Shown here: piece by piece, positions 28,188 to 37,855 of the stretch | How the letters are laid out: every line of letters begins with the position of its first letter | Position numbering within the stretch: the first letter of the stretch is position 1 | NCBI RefSeq assembly: GCF_017832355.1 | Contig: NZ_JAFIBY010000001.1 | Span: 1,116,001 to 1,180,000 of the forward strand | Reading direction: 5' to 3' | Length of the DNA stretch: 64,000 nucleotides | DNA from: Serratia sp. PL17 | Lineage (GTDB): Bacteria; Pseudomonadota; Gammaproteobacteria; Enterobacterales; Enterobacteriaceae | Notes under the pieces: model-generated | What the model was told of the DNA's origin: nothing | The model's database searches: none | The model's input: the letters and a program-made list of their open reading frames with translations, nothing else | Program-made: the position numbers and the translations under genes

Positions 28188-29171
28188 ATGCATAAATTCA
28201 CTAAGGCGCTGGCGACACTGGGTCTGGCGGCCGTTATGTCACATTCAGCTATCGCCGAAACGATGAAACTGGGTTTTTTGGTCAAGCAGCCGGAGGAGCC
28301 GTGGTTCCAGACAGAATGGAAGTTTGCGGACAAGGCCGGTAAAGACCTGGGTTTTGAGGTGATCAAAATCGCCGTGCCGGATGGGGAAAAAACCCTGAAT
28401 GCCATCGACAGTCTGGCGGCCAGCGGAGCCAAGGGCTTCGTGATTTGTACGCCGGATCCGAAGCTTGGATCGGCGATCGTTGCCAAAGCGCGCAGTTACA
28501 ACCTGAAGGTGATTGCCGTGGACGACCAGTTTGTCAACGCGAAGGGCAAACCTATGGACACTGTGCCCTTGGTGATGATGGCCGCCACAAAAATCGGTGA
28601 GCGCCAGGGCCAGGAGTTGTGGAAAGAGATGAACAAGCGCGGTTGGACACTGCCGGATACCGCCGTGATGGCGATCACCGCCGATGAGCTGGACACCGCC
28701 CGTCGTCGTACCGGGGGTTCCATTGCGGCGTTAAAGGCTGCCGGCTTCCCAGAAAAGCAGATTTATAGGGTACCGACCAAATCTAACGACATTCCGGGGG
28801 CGTTTGACGCCGCAAACTCAATGTTGGTGCAGCATCCGGAAGTAAAAAACTGGCTGATTGTCGGGATGAATGACAACACCGTGCTGGGCGGCGTGCGCGC
28901 TACCGAAGGCCAGGGGTTCAAAGCGCCGAACGTGATCGGCATTGGTATCAACGGCGTGGATGCGGTCAGTGAATTGTCCAAGGGGCAGGCGACCGGCTTC
29001 TACGGTTCACTGCTGCCAAGCCCGGATATCCACGGTTACAAGAGTATTCAGATGTTGCATGACTGGGTCGAAAAAGGCGTAGAACCGCAGAAATTCACCG
29101 AAGTGACGGATGTGGTGTTGATCACCCGTGACAACTTCAAAACCGAACTGCAGAAAAAAGGCCTGATGTAA
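28188..29171 (+). CDS. araF: L-arabinose-binding periplasmic protein
   Basis: Substrate-binding protein of the AraFGH ABC importer, 327 residues. The ATG at 28188 gives a clear Sec signal (HKFTKALATLGLAAVMSHSA) cleaved near AIA-ETMKLG; the longer frame has no such signal. The mature part, starting KLGFLVKQPEEPWFQTEWKF, has the periplasmic-binding-protein type I fold. It opens araFGH, and a stable hairpin follows it. Confidence 0.95.
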   Translation: MHKFTKALATLGLAAVMSHSAIAETMKLGFLVKQPEEPWFQTEWKFADKAGKDLGFEVIKIAVPDGEKTLNAIDSLAASGAKGFVICTPDPKLGSAIVAKARSYNLKVIAVDDQFVNAKGKPMDTVPLVMMAATKIGERQGQELWKEMNKRGWTLPDTAVMAITADELDTARRRTGGSIAALKAAGFPEKQIYRVPTKSNDIPGAFDAANSMLVQHPEVKNWLIVGMNDNTVLGGVRATEGQGFKAPNVIGIGINGVDAVSELSKGQATGFYGSLLPSPDIHGYKSIQMLHDWVEKGVEPQKFTEVTDVVLITRDNFKTELQKKGLM

Positions 29172-29178
29172 TCCCCGA

Positions 29179-29205
29179 GCCGCCCGCAGCATTATACCGG
29201 GCGGC
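29179..29205 (+). other. Intercistronic hairpin between araF and araG
   Basis: GCCGCCCG pairs with CGGGCGGC across 11 bases, just after the araF stop. Such hairpins commonly protect the 3' end of binding-protein messages so that the binding protein is made in excess over the ATPase; that role is inferred. Confidence 0.65.
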
Positions 29206-29231
29206 ATTGTTGACTGCAGGAGGAAAACGCT

Positions 29232-30767
29232 ATGAGCGCCGCATTGCCGTATCTGGCATTTAAAGGCATAGGTAAGACCTTCCCGGGCGTAAAGGCACTG
29301 GATGACATCAGCTTTAGCTGTCAGGCCGGGCAGATCCACGCGCTAATGGGAGAAAATGGCGCCGGGAAATCAACGTTGCTGAAAATTCTCAGCGGCAATT
29401 ACGCGCCGACCCAAGGGGAAATTCAGCTGCAAGGCCGGGCGGTACAGTTCACTAACACCACCGATGCGTTGAATGCAGGGGTCGCGATTATTTATCAGGA
29501 ACTGCATCTGGTGCCGGAAATGACGGTGGCGGAGAACATTTATCTTGGCCAGTTACCGACCAAGCGCGGGCTGGTGGATCGCAAACTGTTGCGCTACGAA
29601 TCCCGGCTACAGCTGGAGCACCTCGGGCTGGATATCGATCCGGATACGCCGTTGAAATACCTGTCGATCGGCCAGTGGCAGATGGTGGAAATCGCCAAAG
29701 CGCTGGCGCGTAATGCCAAGGTGATCGCTTTTGACGAACCCACCAGTTCGCTGTCCGCCAGAGAGATTGAACAACTGTTCCGCGTGATCCGTGAGTTACG
29801 CGCCGAAGGGCGGGTGATCCTGTACGTTTCGCACCGTATGGAGGAGATCTTCGCCCTCAGCGACGCCATTACCGTATTCAAAGATGGCCGCTATGTGCGC
29901 ACCTTTGATGATATGCGGCAGGTCGATAACGCGCAGCTGGTGCAGGCGATGGTCGGGCGCGATCTGGGCGATGTGTATGGCTATCAGCCTCGTGAACTGG
30001 GCCCGGAGCGTTTAGTGCTTAAAGGGCTTAAAGCGCCGGGTGTCAGAACCCCGATCGACTTGAGCGTGCGGGCTGGGGAGATCGTCGGGTTGTTCGGTCT
30101 GGTCGGCGCGGGGCGCAGTGAACTGATGAAGGGCATTTTTGGTGCTACGCGTATCAGCGGTGGTCAACTGATGCTTGATGGACAACCGATCGCCATTCGT
30201 TCACCGATTGATGCCATTCGTGCAGGCATCATGCTGTGCCCGGAAGATCGTAAAGCAGATGGCATCATCCCGGTGCACTCGGTCCGCGACAACATCAATA
30301 TCAGCGCGCGACGTAACAGCATCCGCGCTGGGTGTTTGATCAACAACGGCTGGGAAGCCAGTAATGCCGAACACCACATCCGTGCGTTGAACATCAAAAC
30401 CCCAAGTGCCGAGCAGCTCATTATGAATCTGTCTGGCGGTAATCAGCAGAAAGCCATTCTCGGCCGTTGGTTATCCGAAGAGATGAAAGTGATCCTGCTG
30501 GACGAGCCGACGCGTGGCATAGACGTGGGCGCCAAGCATGAAATTTACAACGTTATTTATCAACTGGCGCAGCAGGGCATTGCGGTGTTGTTCGCTTCCA
30601 GTGATTTGCCCGAAGTACTGGGATTGGCGGACCGCATTCTGGTGATGCGGGAAGGCGCCTTGTCTGGCGAATTACTGCATAACACGGCCAGCGAGGAAAA
30701 AGCCCTCAGCCTGGCAATGCTACGCACCCCTGATATTGCCCCTGATGCCGCTGCGGCGGTGGCCTGA
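29232..30767 (+). CDS. araG: L-arabinose ABC transporter ATP-binding protein
   Basis: A double-ATPase sugar importer subunit of 511 residues. Domain 1 has Walker [13 protein letters not shown], signature [15 protein letters not shown] (degenerate, as usual in this family) and Walker [12 protein letters not shown]. Domain 2 has a modified Walker [14 protein letters not shown], signature [15 protein letters not shown] and Walker [19 protein letters not shown] stands shortly before the ATG. Works with AraF and AraH. Confidence 0.96.
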   Translation: MSAALPYLAFKGIGKTFPGVKALDDISFSCQAGQIHALMGENGAGKSTLLKILSGNYAPTQGEIQLQGRAVQFTNTTDALNAGVAIIYQELHLVPEMTVAENIYLGQLPTKRGLVDRKLLRYESRLQLEHLGLDIDPDTPLKYLSIGQWQMVEIAKALARNAKVIAFDEPTSSLSAREIEQLFRVIRELRAEGRVILYVSHRMEEIFALSDAITVFKDGRYVRTFDDMRQVDNAQLVQAMVGRDLGDVYGYQPRELGPERLVLKGLKAPGVRTPIDLSVRAGEIVGLFGLVGAGRSELMKGIFGATRISGGQLMLDGQPIAIRSPIDAIRAGIMLCPEDRKADGIIPVHSVRDNINISARRNSIRAGCLINNGWEASNAEHHIRALNIKTPSAEQLIMNLSGGNQQKAILGRWLSEEMKVILLDEPTRGIDVGAKHEIYNVIYQLAQQGIAVLFASSDLPEVLGLADRILVMREGALSGELLHNTASEEKALSLAMLRTPDIAPDAAAAVA

Positions 30768-30784
30768 TTGTGAAGGAGAAAGAG

Positions 30785-31768
30785 ATGTCGACCCTAACGA
30801 CCGATTCCGTAAAAAACCGCAGCGGCCAAGGGCTGGCGCGGATTTGGGACAGCTACGGCATGCTAGTGGTGTTCGCGGCGCTGTTTATCGCCTGCGTGCT
30901 CTTTGTGCCCAACTTCGGTTCCTTCATCAATATGAAGGGGCTGGGGCTGGCAATTTCCATGTCCGGCATGGTGGCCTGTGGCATGCTGTTTTGCCTGGCT
31001 TCCGGTGATTTTGACCTGTCTGTCGCGTCAGTTATCGCCTGTGCAGGCGTCACCACCGCGGTGGTGATCAACATGACCGAAAGCCTGTGGATCGGCGTAG
31101 CGGCTGGCCTGCTGTTGGGCATGGTCTCTGGGTTGATTAACGGTTTTGTGATCGCCCGGCTGAAAATCAACGCGCTGATCACCACCTTGGCAACCATGCA
31201 GATTTTTCGCGGGCTGGCCTACATCATTTCTGACGGCAAGGCGGTGGGTATCGAAGACGAACGCTTCTTTACCTTGGGGTACGCCAACTGGCTGGGATTA
31301 CCTGCGCCGATTTGGATCACCGTCGCCTGCCTGATCTTGTTTGGTTTCTTGCTCAATAAAACCACCTTTGGCCGCAATACGCTGGCGATTGGCGGCAATG
31401 AAGAGGCTGCACGTCTGGCCGGGGTGCCCGTCGTCCGCACCAAGATCGTGATTTTTATGCTGTCTGGGCTGGTTTCCGCCGCTGCCGGCATCATCCTGGC
31501 ATCACGCATGACCAGCGGCCAGCCGATGACATCGATCGGTTATGAGTTGATCGTGATCTCCGCCTGCGTGCTGGGTGGCGTGTCATTGAAAGGGGGCATT
31601 GGCAAAATTTCCTATGTGATTGCAGGTATCTTGATTCTTGGCACGGTAGAAAACGCCATGAACCTGTTGAACATCTCGCCGTTCTCGCAGTACGTGGTAC
31701 GTGGCGTCATCTTGCTGGCCGCGGTGATTTTCGACCGGTACAAACAACAGGCCAAACGTACGGTCTAG
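30785..31768 (+). CDS. araH: L-arabinose ABC transporter permease
   Basis: Inner-membrane permease of the RbsC/AraH family, 327 residues with eight to ten membrane segments. Typical parts are ACGMLFCLASGDFDLSVASV and the EAA-like loop NTLAIGGNEEAARLAGVPV. The ATG at 30785 follows AAGGAG; a GTG at 30770 is in frame but less likely. It begins 17 bases after araG. Confidence 0.95.
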   Translation: MSTLTTDSVKNRSGQGLARIWDSYGMLVVFAALFIACVLFVPNFGSFINMKGLGLAISMSGMVACGMLFCLASGDFDLSVASVIACAGVTTAVVINMTESLWIGVAAGLLLGMVSGLINGFVIARLKINALITTLATMQIFRGLAYIISDGKAVGIEDERFFTLGYANWLGLPAPIWITVACLILFGFLLNKTTFGRNTLAIGGNEEAARLAGVPVVRTKIVIFMLSGLVSAAAGIILASRMTSGQPMTSIGYELIVISACVLGGVSLKGGIGKISYVIAGILILGTVENAMNLLNISPFSQYVVRGVILLAAVIFDRYKQQAKRTV

Positions 31769-31869
31769 AAAATCGAGAACCCTGTTCACAGTTCTGTTAA
31801 CTGCCCGGGTCGTTTTCCACCGGGCATCTAAGCTATAGGATCGTTACCTAAGCCGTTCCGGGAGGACAG

Positions 31870-32787
31870 ATGTATCATCGTATGGCACAGGAACCGCAGC
31901 CAAACCCGTTGTTACCGGGTTATACCTTTAACGCCTATTTGGTGGCGGGGTTGACGCCGATCATGGCCGACGGCCCACTGGACTTCTTTATCGACCGCCC
32001 AGGCGGCATGAAGGGTTATATTCTTAACCTGACCATCAAAGGTCAGGGCAAGGTATTTGACGGCGAAGACACCTTTCACTGTAATCCCGGCGATCTCCTG
32101 CTGTTCCCGCCCAAAGCGGCGCATTACTACGGCCGTTCACCGGACAGCGATTGCTGGTACCACCGTTGGGTGTATTTCCGTCCACGGGCCTACTGGGCCG
32201 ACTGGCTGGAGTGGCACAGCAAGACCCATGAGGTCGGGCGGTTGACGCTGCCGAACAATAACCTGTTGCTGGAGTTCGACCGGCTGTTCGCCAATATCGA
32301 GCAAACCCAACGTTCTGGCCGTCGGTTTGCCGAGGAGCTGGGGATGAACTTGCTGGAGCGCCTATTGCTGCGTGCGATGGAGGAAGACCCTCTGAGCCCG
32401 CAGAGGATCATGGACCCGCGAGTGATTGAAGCCTGTCAGTTTATTACCGGCAACCTGGCCGGGGAGTTGCGTATTGATGAGGTGGCGCGCCACGTCTGCC
32501 TCTCGCCTTCACGGCTGGCGCACTTATTCCGTGAGCAGGTGGGCATCAACATTCTGCGTTGGCGGGAAGATCAGCGGGTGATCCGTGCCAAGTTACTGTT
32601 GCAGACCACACAAGAATCTATTGCCACGATCGGGCGGGTGGTGGGCTATGACGATCAGCTCTATTTTTCCCGTGTGTTTCGCAAACGCGTGGGTGTGAGC
32701 CCGAGTGATTTCCGCCGTCGCAGCCTGGAGATTAATTATCCGGCCAGAAATGAGCGTGAATCGGCTCCTCTGGCGGTTACAAGTTAA
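31870..32787 (+). CDS. araC: Arabinose operon regulator AraC
   Basis: Arabinose-responsive activator/repressor, 305 residues. The N-terminal arm and cupin-like domain include [20 protein letters not shown] and [14 protein letters not shown]; the C-terminal double helix-turn-helix includes [20 protein letters not shown] and [20 protein letters not shown], ending in GVSPSDFRR. It sits downstream of araH in the same direction, not beside araB as in E. coli, with a hairpin at 31802-31826 between. Probably acts on the 27.9-28.0 kb sites. Confidence 0.95.
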   Translation: MYHRMAQEPQPNPLLPGYTFNAYLVAGLTPIMADGPLDFFIDRPGGMKGYILNLTIKGQGKVFDGEDTFHCNPGDLLLFPPKAAHYYGRSPDSDCWYHRWVYFRPRAYWADWLEWHSKTHEVGRLTLPNNNLLLEFDRLFANIEQTQRSGRRFAEELGMNLLERLLLRAMEEDPLSPQRIMDPRVIEACQFITGNLAGELRIDEVARHVCLSPSRLAHLFREQVGINILRWREDQRVIRAKLLLQTTQESIATIGRVVGYDDQLYFSRVFRKRVGVSPSDFRRRSLEINYPARNERESAPLAVTS

Positions 32788-32842
32788 CATTAAATTTACT
32801 TCTTGTTCCTGCCAGCATCATGGTGTCAAATCTGATGGGTCC

Positions 32843-32966
32843 CTACTCGATAGATTTCACGTTCAACCAGGCGGCAAGCGTGTGAATTCCCAAGCGCATA
32901 CTCAAGTAAGTGACGGGGTTGAGCACGAGCAGCCAACAAGGTTGTGGTTTGAAAGATGAAGAGTAT
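32843..32966. repeat. ERIC element upstream of ydgJ
   Basis: About 124 bases with the ERIC pattern: TACTCGATAGATTTCA start, GGCGGCAAGCGTGTGAATTC, CAAGTAAGTGACGGGGTTGA, GCAGCCAACAAGG, and an end in GATGAAGAGTAT. It lies between araC and ydgJ and ends 26 bases before ydgJ, so it may be part of the ydgJ leader. Confidence 0.8.
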
Positions 32967-32992
32967 TTTGCGAGCCAGTAAGAGGAAACACC

Positions 32993-34033
32993 ATGGCAGA
33001 GAAAATTCGGGTTGGATTGGTCGGTTACGGCTATGCCAGCAAAACCTTTCATGCGCCATTGATCGTCGGTACGCCGGGCGTAGAGTTGGCTGCCGTATCC
33101 AGCAGCGATGCCGGTAAAGTGCACGCTGATTGGCCATCTATGACGGTGGTCAGCGATCCGCAGGCGCTGTTCAACGACCCGTCTATCGACCTGATCGTCA
33201 TTCCTACCCCCAATGATACTCACTTCCCGCTGGCACAGCAGGCCATGGCCGCCGGCAAGCATGTGGTGGTGGACAAACCGTTTACCGTGACGTTGTCACA
33301 GGCACAGGAACTGAAACAACAGGCGGAGCAAAGCGGCAAGTTGTTGTCAGTGTTTCACAACCGCCGATGGGACAGTGATTTCCTGACGCTTAAAGCGCTG
33401 CTGAAAGAAGGTGTACTTGGCGACGTGGTTTACTTCGAGTCTCATTTTGATCGCTTCCGGCCGGAGGTTCGCCAGCGCTGGCGTGAGTCAGGCGGTGCCG
33501 GCAGCGGCATCTGGTATGACTTAGGACCGCATTTGATCGACCAGGCACTGCAATTGTTTGGCAAGCCGGACACCTTGTTTGTCGACCTGGGGGAACTGCG
33601 TCCAGGCGCGCAATCGGTGGATTATTTCCACGCGGTGCTTAATTACGGGAAACGTCGCGTGGTCTTGCATGGCACGGTGCTGGCGGCAGCGGAAACTGCA
33701 CGCTATATCGTGCACGGTACTCAAGGCAGCTTTATCAAATTTGGGCTGGATCCGCAGGAAGACCGTTTGAAGGCAGGCGAGCGTCTGCCGCAGGCTGACT
33801 GGGGTTACGATATGCGTGACGGCGTCGTGACATTGTCACGCGATGGGGTGTTGGCGGAAAAACCCTTGCTGAGCCTCCCTGGTAACTACCCGGCTTATTA
33901 CGCGGCAATCCGCGATGCGATTAACGGTGAGGGTGACAACCCGGTACCGGCTGCCGATGCCATCAAAGTGATGGAAATGATTGAGTTAGGCATTGAGTCG
34001 GCGAAACAACAAAAAGCGCTGCCGGTAGCCTAA
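32993..34033 (+). CDS. ydgJ: Gfo/Idh/MocA-family oxidoreductase YdgJ
   Basis: NAD(P)-dependent oxidoreductase of 346 residues. The N-terminal Rossmann motif is RVGLVGYGYASKTFHAP. The family EKP-type motif is HVVVDKPFTVTLSQA (DKP here, as in YdgJ relatives). The substrate domain includes FHNRRWDSDFL and WYDLGPHLIDQALQLFG, holding the catalytic-region Asp-His pair. RBS AGAGGAAACACC precedes the ATG. The substrate is unknown. Confidence 0.88.
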   Translation: MAEKIRVGLVGYGYASKTFHAPLIVGTPGVELAAVSSSDAGKVHADWPSMTVVSDPQALFNDPSIDLIVIPTPNDTHFPLAQQAMAAGKHVVVDKPFTVTLSQAQELKQQAEQSGKLLSVFHNRRWDSDFLTLKALLKEGVLGDVVYFESHFDRFRPEVRQRWRESGGAGSGIWYDLGPHLIDQALQLFGKPDTLFVDLGELRPGAQSVDYFHAVLNYGKRRVVLHGTVLAAAETARYIVHGTQGSFIKFGLDPQEDRLKAGERLPQADWGYDMRDGVVTLSRDGVLAEKPLLSLPGNYPAYYAAIRDAINGEGDNPVPAADAIKVMEMIELGIESAKQQKALPVA

Positions 34034-34099
34034 CTGTCGCGTTTCATTCTCCGGGTTCGGCGTGCTGAACCCGCTTTACTCTTCGAGGGATCCCGATCC

Positions 34100-35098
34100 A
34101 TGTCCTGGTTGCAGCGTCTGCGTATTGATAAATTTTTGCTGGTATTGATTCTGGTCGTGATTATCGCTTCGGTTTTCCCCTGTGAAGGCGTATGGAAAAC
34201 CTTCTTTGATCACCTGACCACTGCTGCTATCGCGTTGTTGTTCTTCATGCATGGCGCCAAGTTATCACGTGAGGCGATCATCGCCGGGATGAGCCACTGG
34301 AAGCTGCATTTGATGGTGTTTCTCAGCACCTTTGCGCTGTTCCCGTTGCTGGGTGTGGCGATGAACCTGATGGTGCCAGGCTTGATGACACCCACGGTGT
34401 ATTTGGGCTTCCTTTACTTGTGTGCGCTGCCGGCGACGGTCCAGTCGGCGATTGCTTTTACCTCGGCAGCGGGTGGAAACGTGGCTGCGGCAGTATGCAG
34501 CGCTTCGGCATCCAGTATTCTTGGCGTTTTTCTCTCGCCGTTGCTGGTGGGGGCGCTGATGCATACGCAAGGGGGGGATACTGACGTGTTGCACGCCATT
34601 GGTTCCATCATTTTGCAATTGATGGTGCCGTTTGTGGTGGGGCATCTGGCAAGACCGTTGATCGGCAAATGGGTCGATCGTCACCGTAAACTCATCAATC
34701 TCACTGACCGTTCATCGATTCTGTTGGTGGTATATACCGCCTTTAGCGCAGCGGTGGTGGAAGGCATTTGGCACAAGATCGACGGCTGGTCACTGTTGAC
34801 CATCTTGGTGATGTCATTGGTGCTGCTGACGGTGGTGTTGGTTATCAATACCTATGCTGCGCGCTGGTTAGGCTTCAGTACGGCTGACGAGATCACTATT
34901 GTGTTCTGCGGTTCGAAAAAGAGCCTGGCAAACGGCATCCCGATGGCCAACGTGTTGTTCCCGGCGGCGGCAGTGGGGGCAATGGTGTTGCCGCTGATGA
35001 TTTTCCATCAGGTGCAATTGATGGTGTGCGCCGTGTTAGCGCAGCGCTATGCGCGCAAAACCGCCAAGCAGCGGGCGGACGTGCTGACGGCGAAATAA
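34100..35098 (+). CDS. yfeH: Bile acid:sodium symporter family protein, YfeH-like
   Basis: A 332-residue inner-membrane protein with about ten membrane segments, beginning LRIDKFLLVLILVVIIASVFP. Conserved crossing region: ALPATVQSAIAFTSAAGGNVAAAVCSASAS, and FCGSKKSLANGIPMANVLFP. It belongs to the SBF-like family with E. coli YfeH. The substrate is unknown. It is inserted between ydgJ and add relative to E. coli and follows ydgJ by 66 bases. Confidence 0.82.
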   Translation: MSWLQRLRIDKFLLVLILVVIIASVFPCEGVWKTFFDHLTTAAIALLFFMHGAKLSREAIIAGMSHWKLHLMVFLSTFALFPLLGVAMNLMVPGLMTPTVYLGFLYLCALPATVQSAIAFTSAAGGNVAAAVCSASASSILGVFLSPLLVGALMHTQGGDTDVLHAIGSIILQLMVPFVVGHLARPLIGKWVDRHRKLINLTDRSSILLVVYTAFSAAVVEGIWHKIDGWSLLTILVMSLVLLTVVLVINTYAARWLGFSTADEITIVFCGSKKSLANGIPMANVLFPAAAVGAMVLPLMIFHQVQLMVCAVLAQRYARKTAKQRADVLTAK

Positions 35099-35140
35099 AA
35101 AATGAGGACGTGGGTAAAATACTCCGTTGTTTCATTGAAG

Positions 35141-35267
35141 GGGCGCTGCATGCTGCGCCCATTTGTATAATCAATGGGTTAAATCGGGTCGAACATGTTC
35201 GACCCCTACCGGTTTAGCCCTTAAGCGGGTTTATCAGCAGCCACAATGGGCGCGAAATAGCGCCCAT
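35141..35267. terminator. Terminator hairpins and a 20-bp palindrome between yfeH and add
   Basis: Three structures lie between converging stops. GGGCGC/GCGCCC at 35141-35160 suits the yfeH message, and ATGGGCGC/GCGCCCAT at 35246-35267 suits add. Between them GGGTCGAACATGTTCGACCC at 35186-35205 is a perfect 20-bp palindrome with no spacer, of unknown purpose. Confidence 0.55.
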
Positions 35268-35275
35268 CGCTCAAT

Positions 35276-36277
35276 TCAATTAGCCCGGACTTTATCGCGC
35301 AGCGCTTGTTTTTCCTGCTCGCTGAGGAACGCCATTTTCAGGCCGTTTTCCTGAGCGGTACGGATTTCAGCCGGGGTCAGGCCCGCTTGTGGCGCCGCCA
35401 CAAGGTACTCGTGTTCAATTTCGATGCCCTGAACCGCCGGATCGTCGGTATTGATCGACGCCATGACGCCGTGACGCAAGAATTTGGCCAGCGGATGTTG
35501 CGCCAGAGAAGGCACGGTGCTGGTCTGAATGTTGGACGTCAGGCAGGATTCGATCCCAATGCCGTGTTCCGCCAGGAAGTCCATCAACGCCGAATCTTCA
35601 ATCGCTTTTACCCCGTGGCCGATACGCTCGGCACCCAGCTCACGGATCGCCTGCCAGATGCTTTCCGGGCCGGCGGCTTCGCCTGCGTGCACGGTGATGC
35701 GTAGACCCGCATCACGGGCGCGGTTGAAGTGATTGAGGAACAGACTGCCAGGGAAACCCAGCTCGTCACCGGCCAGATCCAGGGCTGTGATGCCGTCGCG
35801 ATGTGCCAATAAACCGTCCAACTCTTGCAAGCAGGCGGCTTCGCCAAAGGTGCGGCTCATGATGCCGATCAGACGCACATCAATGCCAAAATCTCGTGTT
35901 CCTGAACGAATGCCATCAATGACGGCCTCGACTACGCCAGCCACGGGCAACTGGTGCTTCATCGCCATGTAATACGGCGAAAAGCGCAGCTCGGCATAGT
36001 GCAGGCCGGCATTTGCTGCATCTTCAACGTTTTCGTAAGCGACGCGACGACAGGCGTCTACATCGCCCAAGACCGCTACGCCCCAGTCCAGCTTTTGTAA
36101 AAAGCTGATCAGATCCGGTTCTGCATGGGTGATTTGCACGTGTGGGCGCAGTGCGTCGAGATCGTTGGCGGGCAGAGCAAGGTTAAATTGACGCCCTAGG
36201 TCGAGAATGGTTTGCGCGCGGATGTTACCGTCAAGGTGACGGTGGATGTCGGTCAGCGGTAAGCGGGAGTCAATCAT
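35276..36277 (-). CDS. add: Adenosine deaminase
   Basis: Zinc enzyme that deaminates adenosine and deoxyadenosine in purine salvage; 333 residues from the ATG at 36277 ([18 protein letters not shown]), matching the E. coli start. Zinc ligands and catalytic residues appear in [25 protein letters not shown] (His and Glu), ERIGHGVKA and [11 protein letters not shown] (Asp-Asp). Neighbour order with ydgJ is conserved. Confidence 0.96.
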   Translation of the reverse strand: MIDSRLPLTDIHRHLDGNIRAQTILDLGRQFNLALPANDLDALRPHVQITHAEPDLISFLQKLDWGVAVLGDVDACRRVAYENVEDAANAGLHYAELRFSPYYMAMKHQLPVAGVVEAVIDGIRSGTRDFGIDVRLIGIMSRTFGEAACLQELDGLLAHRDGITALDLAGDELGFPGSLFLNHFNRARDAGLRITVHAGEAAGPESIWQAIRELGAERIGHGVKAIEDSALMDFLAEHGIGIESCLTSNIQTSTVPSLAQHPLAKFLRHGVMASINTDDPAVQGIEIEHEYLVAAPQAGLTPAEIRTAQENGLKMAFLSEQEKQALRDKVRAN

Positions 36278-36369
36278 GATGTGCACTCGTTATTTTGTTG
36301 TAGGTAAAGTGCAGATCAGTATAAAAACAAATTGATGAAAATTTCCATATTGTTGCATAAAAAAGTGAC

Positions 36370-36397
36370 GGCAATCACATTAATGAGAGTGATTGCC
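36370..36397 (-). terminator. Hairpin between the PTS operon end and add
   Basis: GGCAATCAC pairs with GTGATTGCC over a 10-base loop, with T-rich flanks on both strands. It lies about 60 bases past the last operon gene and about 90 before add, so it probably ends the PTS operon transcript. Confidence 0.55.
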
Positions 36398-36453
36398 ATT
36401 TTTCTGCGCTGAGGTTGAAGAAAAAGCCCCCGCGTTGATAGAGGTAACAGATT

Positions 36454-37050
36454 TCAGCCCACCTTCAATGCTGAGAGGCGTTCATCATGATGCTCGCCGA
36501 TGCCATGCTGTGCCAACCAATGCTTAACCCGACTGATATCCAACGGCTGCGCCTGATCAATACGGAGCACCGGTCCCAGGGCCAACGGCATGGCGCGATC
36601 GGCCAGCGCACGCAGTTCGGGCAGGTATTCCACTCCAGGGTGGCCTTTAGGGCGCTGCCCGGCACGTGCTGCATAGCGTTCGGCTGCCAATTCACCGGAT
36701 ATTTGGTTCCACACCTCCAATACCTGGGCCACGCCCGCCTCGCGCAGGTACTGGTTCAGCTGTTCTCTGGGCTGAAAGCCGAACCAGGCATCAATAACAT
36801 AGATGCAGCGCAGTGGCGCCTGCGCCACCATCGACCAGATGGCCTGATAAGCGGCGTAACCCAGTTGCCGGTTAAGCTCGCGGTCAACGTCACCCAACCG
36901 TGCCATAAAAGGCTCTTTGATACCGTCGAGGGAGAGATAAGGCAAAGTAAAATGCTGTGCCAACGCGTGGGCAAGGGTGCTTTTCCCGGAAGCCGGAACC
37001 CCATTGACCAAAATAACGGTTTTACCGCCGGTCACTGTTGTCGAAGTCAT
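36454..37050 (-). CDS. P-loop small-molecule kinase (AAA/zeta-toxin-like), last gene of the PTS operon
   Basis: A 198-residue NTP-binding protein. The Walker A motif is NGVPASGKSTLAHAL at the N-terminus; PYLSLDGIKEPF is a probable substrate/Asp segment, and YVIDAWFGFQPREQL a Walker B-like strand. The fold fits gluconate-, shikimate- or zeta-type kinases. The ATG at 37050 overlaps the IIA stop (ATGA), so it is translationally coupled. The substrate is unknown; the setting suggests a sugar or sugar derivative. Confidence 0.7.
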   Translation of the reverse strand: MTSTTVTGGKTVILVNGVPASGKSTLAHALAQHFTLPYLSLDGIKEPFMARLGDVDRELNRQLGYAAYQAIWSMVAQAPLRCIYVIDAWFGFQPREQLNQYLREAGVAQVLEVWNQISGELAAERYAARAGQRPKGHPGVEYLPELRALADRAMPLALGPVLRIDQAQPLDISRVKHWLAQHGIGEHHDERLSALKVG

Positions 37051-37487
37051 AATATCTCCACCACGTCTTGCCAAAGTTTTGCGGCGCGTAGCTGGTCGAG
37101 ACGCTGCTTGTTATCCAGCAAGTCCACGATTGCGCGCAGGCCTTCTTCGATATGGCTGTTACTGTCGGTCGCGCCGAACAAGATGACGATGTCGGCCTCC
37201 TCACTGTCCTGGAAGGTGATAGGTTGCTCGAGCAACACCATGCTGAAACAATTCTTTATCACGCCGCACTCTGGCCGCGCATGAGGAATGGCAATGCCTT
37301 CGTCGAACACGTAATACGCACCATGGGCCAGCGTATTGCTGATCACCGCCTGATAATAGGATGCGTGGATATAGCCGTTATCGATCAAGGGGCGTGCCGC
37401 CAACGCTATGACCTTTTTCCAGTCGGTTTCCTGCACACCGACCTGTATCGCACCGGCCTCTATCAACAGTTGTTTAATCGTCATCAT
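37047..37487 (-). CDS. PTS EIIA component (mannitol/fructose-ascorbate type)
   Basis: A 146-residue phosphocarrier of the PTS EIIA type 2 family, as in UlaC. The phospho-accepting histidine is His69 in DEGIAIPHARPECGV. It would receive phosphate from HPr and pass it to the IIB at 40045. It is separated from IIB/IIC by the aldolase and a small gene but lies in the same run of close genes. Confidence 0.85.
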   Translation of the reverse strand: MMTIKQLLIEAGAIQVGVQETDWKKVIALAARPLIDNGYIHASYYQAVISNTLAHGAYYVFDEGIAIPHARPECGVIKNCFSMVLLEQPITFQDSEEADIVILFGATDSNSHIEEGLRAIVDLLDNKQRLDQLRAAKLWQDVVEIL

Positions 37488-37493
37488 GTTCCC

Positions 37494-37766
37494 TCAGAGA
37501 GACTTCCTGATAATATTGCGCAGCTCATCCATTTTAATAAAAACAGCATCGATATGTTGGCGATGGTTTTTATTTTTGGCATAAATCTTTAACGCGCGAT
37601 TATAGGTCAGCATTAACGTCTTATGAATTTCGCTGTCCGCCGGTGTTGTTGCCAGTCGCTGCTCCAATGCGTCAATTTCGGCTGATATTTCATTGGCTTC
37701 ATTATCTTGTTGATGGGGATTAGGCTCTTTATCCCGCCGGCTCTTCATAAAATTAAACATAACCAT
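37494..37766 (-). CDS. Small protein of unknown function in the PTS operon
   Basis: A 90-residue hydrophilic, mostly helical protein. A Lys/Asp/Asn/Gln-rich N-terminus is followed by a likely coiled coil (NEISAEIDALEQRLATTPADS) and a basic C-terminus (AVFIKMDELRNIIRKSL). No membrane segment or known motif. It ends six bases before the IIA start, so it is co-transcribed. It is more AT-rich than most of the operon. Could be a regulator or adaptor; I do not recognise it. Confidence 0.6.
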   Translation of the reverse strand: MVMFNFMKSRRDKEPNPHQQDNEANEISAEIDALEQRLATTPADSEIHKTLMLTYNRALKIYAKNKNHRQHIDAVFIKMDELRNIIRKSL

Positions 37767-37855
37767 CTCCAGAAATTAGGCATAAAGTTTCCAGCCCCGA
37801 CGGGCGCCGGGGCACCAGGGTTGTGGGTTTTATAAAAAAGAAAGCGGGGCAGTGA

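Noticed and set aside
36454-37050. Zeta-toxin of a toxin-antitoxin pair
   Set aside because: The P-loop kinase is coupled to a PTS IIA gene, with no antitoxin-like partner beside it; a metabolic kinase fits better.
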